Source: Archangium lipolyticum (GTDB taxonomy: Bacteria; Myxococcota; Myxococcia; Myxococcales; Myxococcaceae). Taken from it: a stretch of DNA of 64,000 bases. The notes under the pieces were generated by a model. It made no database searches, was not told the DNA's origin, and worked only from the letters and a program-made list of their open reading frames with translations. Location of the stretch: NCBI RefSeq assembly GCF_024623785.1, contig NZ_JANKBZ010000004.1, forward strand, positions 310,001 through 374,000. Reading direction: 5' to 3'. A program made the translations under genes and the position numbers. How positions within the stretch are numbered: the stretch's first letter is position 1; every line of letters starts with the position of its first letter. Positions 61,254 to 64,000 of this stretch are shown here, one piece after another.

Positions 61254-61289
61254 ACCCCTCTCCCTCTGGGAGAGGGACGGGGTGAGGGT
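61254..61289. repeat. REP-like palindromic element, copy 6
   Basis: ACCCCTCTCCCTCTGGGAGAGGG then ACGGGGTGAGGG, three bases after the TPR-like gene stop. Same family as the other five copies. Confidence 0.8.
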
Positions 61290-61348
61290 ATACGCCCCCC
61301 CGGGTTGCCACCGTTCGCCCCCCACTCGCCTAAACTGTGGGGCACCCC

Positions 61349-62455
61349 ATGAGCGACCTGCGCCGAGCGAACCGTGAAGACAACGCCCGACTGCTCGATC
61401 TCTTCGGCTCGGTGCCGATGCAGGGCGAACTGGTCCTGACGACGCAGCGCTCGCCGGACTTCTTCAGCCTCTACGACATGCAACGGGGAGACACGGAGCT
61501 CTGGGTGCACGAGGTGGAGGACGGGCTGGATGGGATGGGCACCATCCTGGTGAGGGACGGCTGGCTGGAGGGCCGGCCGTGCCGGGTGGGGTACCTGGGG
61601 GATCTGCGCACGCGCTTCTCCGCGAGACGCAGCCGGAGCGTGGCGCGCTTCTACGGGCCGGTGCTGGAGGAAACGGCGGAGCGGCTGGGGGTGGAGGCCT
61701 TCCTCACCTCGGTGATGGCGAGCAACGCCGCGGCCCTGCAGGCACTCGTGAAGCGCAAGGCGAACCGGGTGAACCAGCCGCACTACACGCTGCTGCGCCG
61801 CTTCTCCGCGGTGTCCGTGCACTTCACCCGCCGCCGGAAACCGGGCCGTGGCCCCATCCACGTGCGGCGCGCCACACCGGGGGACGTGCCGGCCATGAGC
61901 GCGCTGTTGGACGCGGACCACCGGGCACGCCCCTTCGGCTACCGCTACGACCAGGGGGAGCTGCAACACCGGCTGGAGCGCTGGCCGGGGCTGAGCGTGG
62001 AGGGCAGCTACCTGGCCTTCGACAGAAGCGGAAAGCTGGTGGGGTGCACCTCGGTATGGGACCCGGAGGCGGTGAAGCGCTACCGGGTGCTGGCGTACCG
62101 GGGCTCGATGCAGTGGGTGAAGTGGGGCTACGACGCCATGGCCACGGTGCTGCGCGCGCCGCGGTTGCCGGAGCCGGGACACGACTTCCGCTACTTCTAC
62201 CTGTGCAACACCAGCATCACGGGGGAGGACCCGGCCATCCTGCGCGCCCTGGTGGAGCACGTGTACGCGGACCACCACGGCAAGGGGTACCACTTCTTCT
62301 CGCTGTACATGGATCAGGACGACCCGCACGAGGGGGCGCTGAAGGGCTTCTTCCAGCGCAGGCTGGACTTCCACCTCTACGCGGTGACGCCCGCGGGCCT
62401 CGCGCGCGAGCACTTCCCCGAGGGGCGCACCGGCTTCGAGATGGCGCTGGCCTGA
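61349..62455 (+). CDS. GNAT-like N-acetyltransferase
   Basis: The 368-residue protein starts at ATG 61349 (a GTG at 61337 is also open). Two weak GNAT halves are visible: RRANREDNARLLDLFGSVPM with GRPCRVGYLGDLRTRFSARR, and IHVRRATPGDVPAMSALLDA with SGKLVGCTSVWDPEAVKRY. The double arrangement fits fused GNAT proteins. The Q/R-x-x-G-x-G/A loop is not sharp. The substrate is unknown. A second GNAT gene lies opposite, with 13 bases between the stops. Confidence 0.82.
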   Translation: MSDLRRANREDNARLLDLFGSVPMQGELVLTTQRSPDFFSLYDMQRGDTELWVHEVEDGLDGMGTILVRDGWLEGRPCRVGYLGDLRTRFSARRSRSVARFYGPVLEETAERLGVEAFLTSVMASNAAALQALVKRKANRVNQPHYTLLRRFSAVSVHFTRRRKPGRGPIHVRRATPGDVPAMSALLDADHRARPFGYRYDQGELQHRLERWPGLSVEGSYLAFDRSGKLVGCTSVWDPEAVKRYRVLAYRGSMQWVKWGYDAMATVLRAPRLPEPGHDFRYFYLCNTSITGEDPAILRALVEHVYADHHGKGYHFFSLYMDQDDPHEGALKGFFQRRLDFHLYAVTPAGLAREHFPEGRTGFEMALA

Positions 62456-62468
62456 AGCCCGCTCGCGC

Positions 62469-63290
62469 TCAGCCCCAGCCCCACGGAGAGAGCTGCCGCA
62501 CCATGACGAGCTTCGGGTACGCGCAGCGGAAGCCCGCCCGCTCGTAGTTGCGCTGCGAGGCCGTCAGGGGCTCCGTCGAGGCGGTCACCACGTCGCAGCC
62601 CCGCTCCGCCGCCCAGGCCATCCGCGCGTGGATGAGCGCGAGTTGGAGCCTCCGCCCCCGGAACGCCGGCACCACACCATCCGCCGACAGCAGGGCCACG
62701 CCGCCCGTCGCGGAGACCACGCCCACGCCCCGGGCCTCTCCCTCCTGGAGCGCCAGGAAGCAGGTGTTCCCCTCGGTGCGGAAGATGCCCAGCCCTCCGG
62801 CCAGCTCCACCTCGGACGCCGTGGGCCGCCCCACGAAGCAGAGGAAGAAGAGCTCGGACCAGAGCCGCTCCTCGCCGGGGCGCACGGGGCGGACCTCGAC
62901 GCCCGGAACGGGCGGTGGCACGGGCACCGGAGACCGCCACCACACCTGGAGGAAGCGCTCCACCCGGTAGCCGCGCGCGGCCAGCTTCGCCGAGAGCGAG
63001 GGCTCGCAGAACGGATTCAGCTCGATGCGGACGGCGCCGCCCCCCGCGCCCAGGTGGGACTCGATGCGCTCGAGGTCCTCCATTCCCACCAATCCCTCGA
63101 GCCCCACGCCAATGGCCACCGAGTAGGGCGAGCGCGGCCCGAGGAAGATGGCGCGCCCTCCCGCGACCCGGAGTGCGGGCTTGCCCTGCCGCGAGGGGAA
63201 CGGCGTCCGATCGACCTGCTCCGCCTGGGCGTTCTCGATGCGCAGCGCCAGAAGGCGGGGATCCAGGTGGGGAAGAGAAACGGCTGTCAT
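62469..63290 (-). CDS. GNAT-family N-acetyltransferase
   Basis: The 273-residue protein starts at MTAVSLPHLDP (63290). The C-terminal GNAT domain (about 140-270) has VRPVRPGEERLWSELFF, CFLALQEGEARGVGVVSATG, and FRGRRLQLALIHARMAWAAE (acetyl-CoA loop R-G-R-R-L), then SQRNYERAGFRCAY. An N-terminal half (about 1-130) may be a decayed GNAT copy. It converges with the other GNAT gene. Confidence 0.85.
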   Translation of the reverse strand: MTAVSLPHLDPRLLALRIENAQAEQVDRTPFPSRQGKPALRVAGGRAIFLGPRSPYSVAIGVGLEGLVGMEDLERIESHLGAGGGAVRIELNPFCEPSLSAKLAARGYRVERFLQVWWRSPVPVPPPVPGVEVRPVRPGEERLWSELFFLCFVGRPTASEVELAGGLGIFRTEGNTCFLALQEGEARGVGVVSATGGVALLSADGVVPAFRGRRLQLALIHARMAWAAERGCDVVTASTEPLTASQRNYERAGFRCAYPKLVMVRQLSPWGWG

Positions 63291-63378
63291 GCGTGCCTCC
63301 GGGCCCGAGTTTGAAGGGGAGCGGCCAGCCGGTCGAGCACGCTTGCGAGGTATACGTCGTCCACTCCATGCTTCGTGG

Positions 63379-64000
63379 ATGAAAAGACTCCGACTCCTGG
63401 GAGTCCTGGGAACGGGACTCCTCCTCGGCACCGGCTGCGCCACCCGCCACGCCTCCACGGCACCGGCCAGCGCTCCGGCGGACACCGACGAGGCGCGGCT
63501 GGAGCGGGCGGCCCTGGGGCTTCGAGGACCGGAGCGCGAGGCCTCGCTCGCGGACCTGGAGAAGCTCTCGCGCCAGCTGGAGGCCCGCGTCGGGAAGAGC
63601 CCCCAGGATGCCCGGCTCCATGCACTGCTGGCGCGGGTGGAGTTCCTCCTCCACAGGGGAGACTGGGGCCTCGAGGAGGCCGAGCGGGCCCTGGCGCTCG
63701 CGCCGGAGCTCGCCGAGCCGCACTACATCAAGGCCTTCCTGCGCGGCGGAGGGGACCAGCCCGAGGCCGCGCTCGCCGACGCCCTCCGGGCCACCGAGCT
63801 GGAGCCCCAGCGGAGCCGGTACTGGCATCTGCTGGGCACGCTGTACCTGCAGCTCGATCGGCCGGCGGAGGCGCGGACGGCCATCGACCGGACACTCGCG
63901 CTGGAGCCGCGCAACGCGCAGGCGCTCTTCCTCCTGGGCCTGCTGCACATGGACCAGGGCAAGCCCCAGGAGGCGCTGGAGGCCTACGAGAAGGCGCGCG
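63379..64000 (+). CDS. TPR-repeat lipoprotein, truncated by the window end
   Basis: From ATG 63379 an open frame runs to the last base with no stop. The first 20 residues form a type II signal with lipobox GTGC (MKRLRLLGVLGTGLLLGTGC). At least four TPR-like units follow, including ARLHALLARVEFLLHRGDWG, YWHLLGTLYLQLDRPAEART and ALFLLGLLHMDQGKPQEALE. The ending is outside the window. It is a typical myxobacterial outer-membrane TPR lipoprotein with unknown partner. Confidence 0.85.
   Translation, partial: MKRLRLLGVLGTGLLLGTGCATRHASTAPASAPADTDEARLERAALGLRGPEREASLADLEKLSRQLEARVGKSPQDARLHALLARVEFLLHRGDWGLEEAERALALAPELAEPHYIKAFLRGGGDQPEAALADALRATELEPQRSRYWHLLGTLYLQLDRPAEARTAIDRTLALEPRNAQALFLLGLLHMDQGKPQEALEAYEKAR

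Overview
The window looks like chromosomal DNA from a myxobacterium, most likely a Cystobacter/Archangium-type member of the Myxococcota. The reasons are very high GC, large multi-PAS cytoplasmic histidine kinases, a eukaryotic-type Ser/Thr kinase next to a DUF2381 (Myxococcus paralogous family) protein, a MYXO-CTERM-like tail on a secreted protease, many lipoproteins, DUF1592/DUF1552 genes, and lipoprotein polymorphic-toxin cassettes. No tRNA, rRNA, CRISPR array, transposase or phage structural gene was seen. No stretch over 300 bases lacks a gene or a recognisable element.

Layout. 0-9.5 kb holds housekeeping and regulation: a TonB-like lipoprotein, an MBL-fold hydrolase, a MocR regulator divergent from a DUF2917-EamA fusion transporter with a candidate operator between them, a 1053-residue sensor kinase, and methionine aminopeptidase with a SEC-C zinc motif. 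9.6-22.7 kb is a defence/competition island: a type I restriction-modification operon (hsdR, hsdM, hsdS, with AT-rich hsdS), then lipoprotein toxin/immunity cassettes. These are a VRR-Nuc-like lipoprotein with DUF3396 immunity proteins, a Uma2 nuclease gene, and a Tox-REase-5 lipoprotein with Imm52. The island carries a 359-bp perfect direct repeat and at least three gene remnants. Two tandem units appear to have lost complementary parts of an ancestral DUF6968-toxin-DUF3396 operon, and another DUF3396 scrap sits between hsdR and hsdM.

22.7-32.9 kb holds a Ser/Thr kinase operon, a DksA/TraR zinc-finger protein, a YwiC-like membrane protein, a START-domain protein, a HAD 5'-nucleotidase, a hybrid sensor kinase with two receivers, and a DUF2267 protein. 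33.0-35.6 kb is a run of small, very basic lineage-specific proteins. 35.5-41.3 kb holds a secreted trypsin-like protease, several lipoproteins, an orphan CheR and a beta-propeller-like lipoprotein. 41.3-43.0 kb is a second intact VRR-Nuc-like lipoprotein/DUF3396 cassette. 43.3-54.6 kb holds a DUF1592/DUF1552 pair, an agmatinase-like protein, a CAP-domain protein, a dienelactone hydrolase, an FKBP isomerase, two tandem sensor kinases and an SRPBCC protein. 54.6-60.1 kb holds an ASH-repeat lipoprotein and a compact type 2 lanthipeptide locus (precursor plus LanM, no transporter or protease visible). 60.2-64 kb ends with small lipoprotein/TPR genes, two GNAT proteins and a truncated TPR lipoprotein.

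The main story is the set of lipoprotein-anchored nuclease toxins with matched immunity proteins. Their design (type II signal peptide, C-terminal nuclease, immunity gene overlapping or just downstream) fits SitA/SitI toxins, which myxobacteria exchange between kin by TraAB-dependent outer-membrane exchange. Assignment of these loci to that pathway is my inference. Six copies of a palindromic REP-like element lie between genes, and two are read through into coding sequence.
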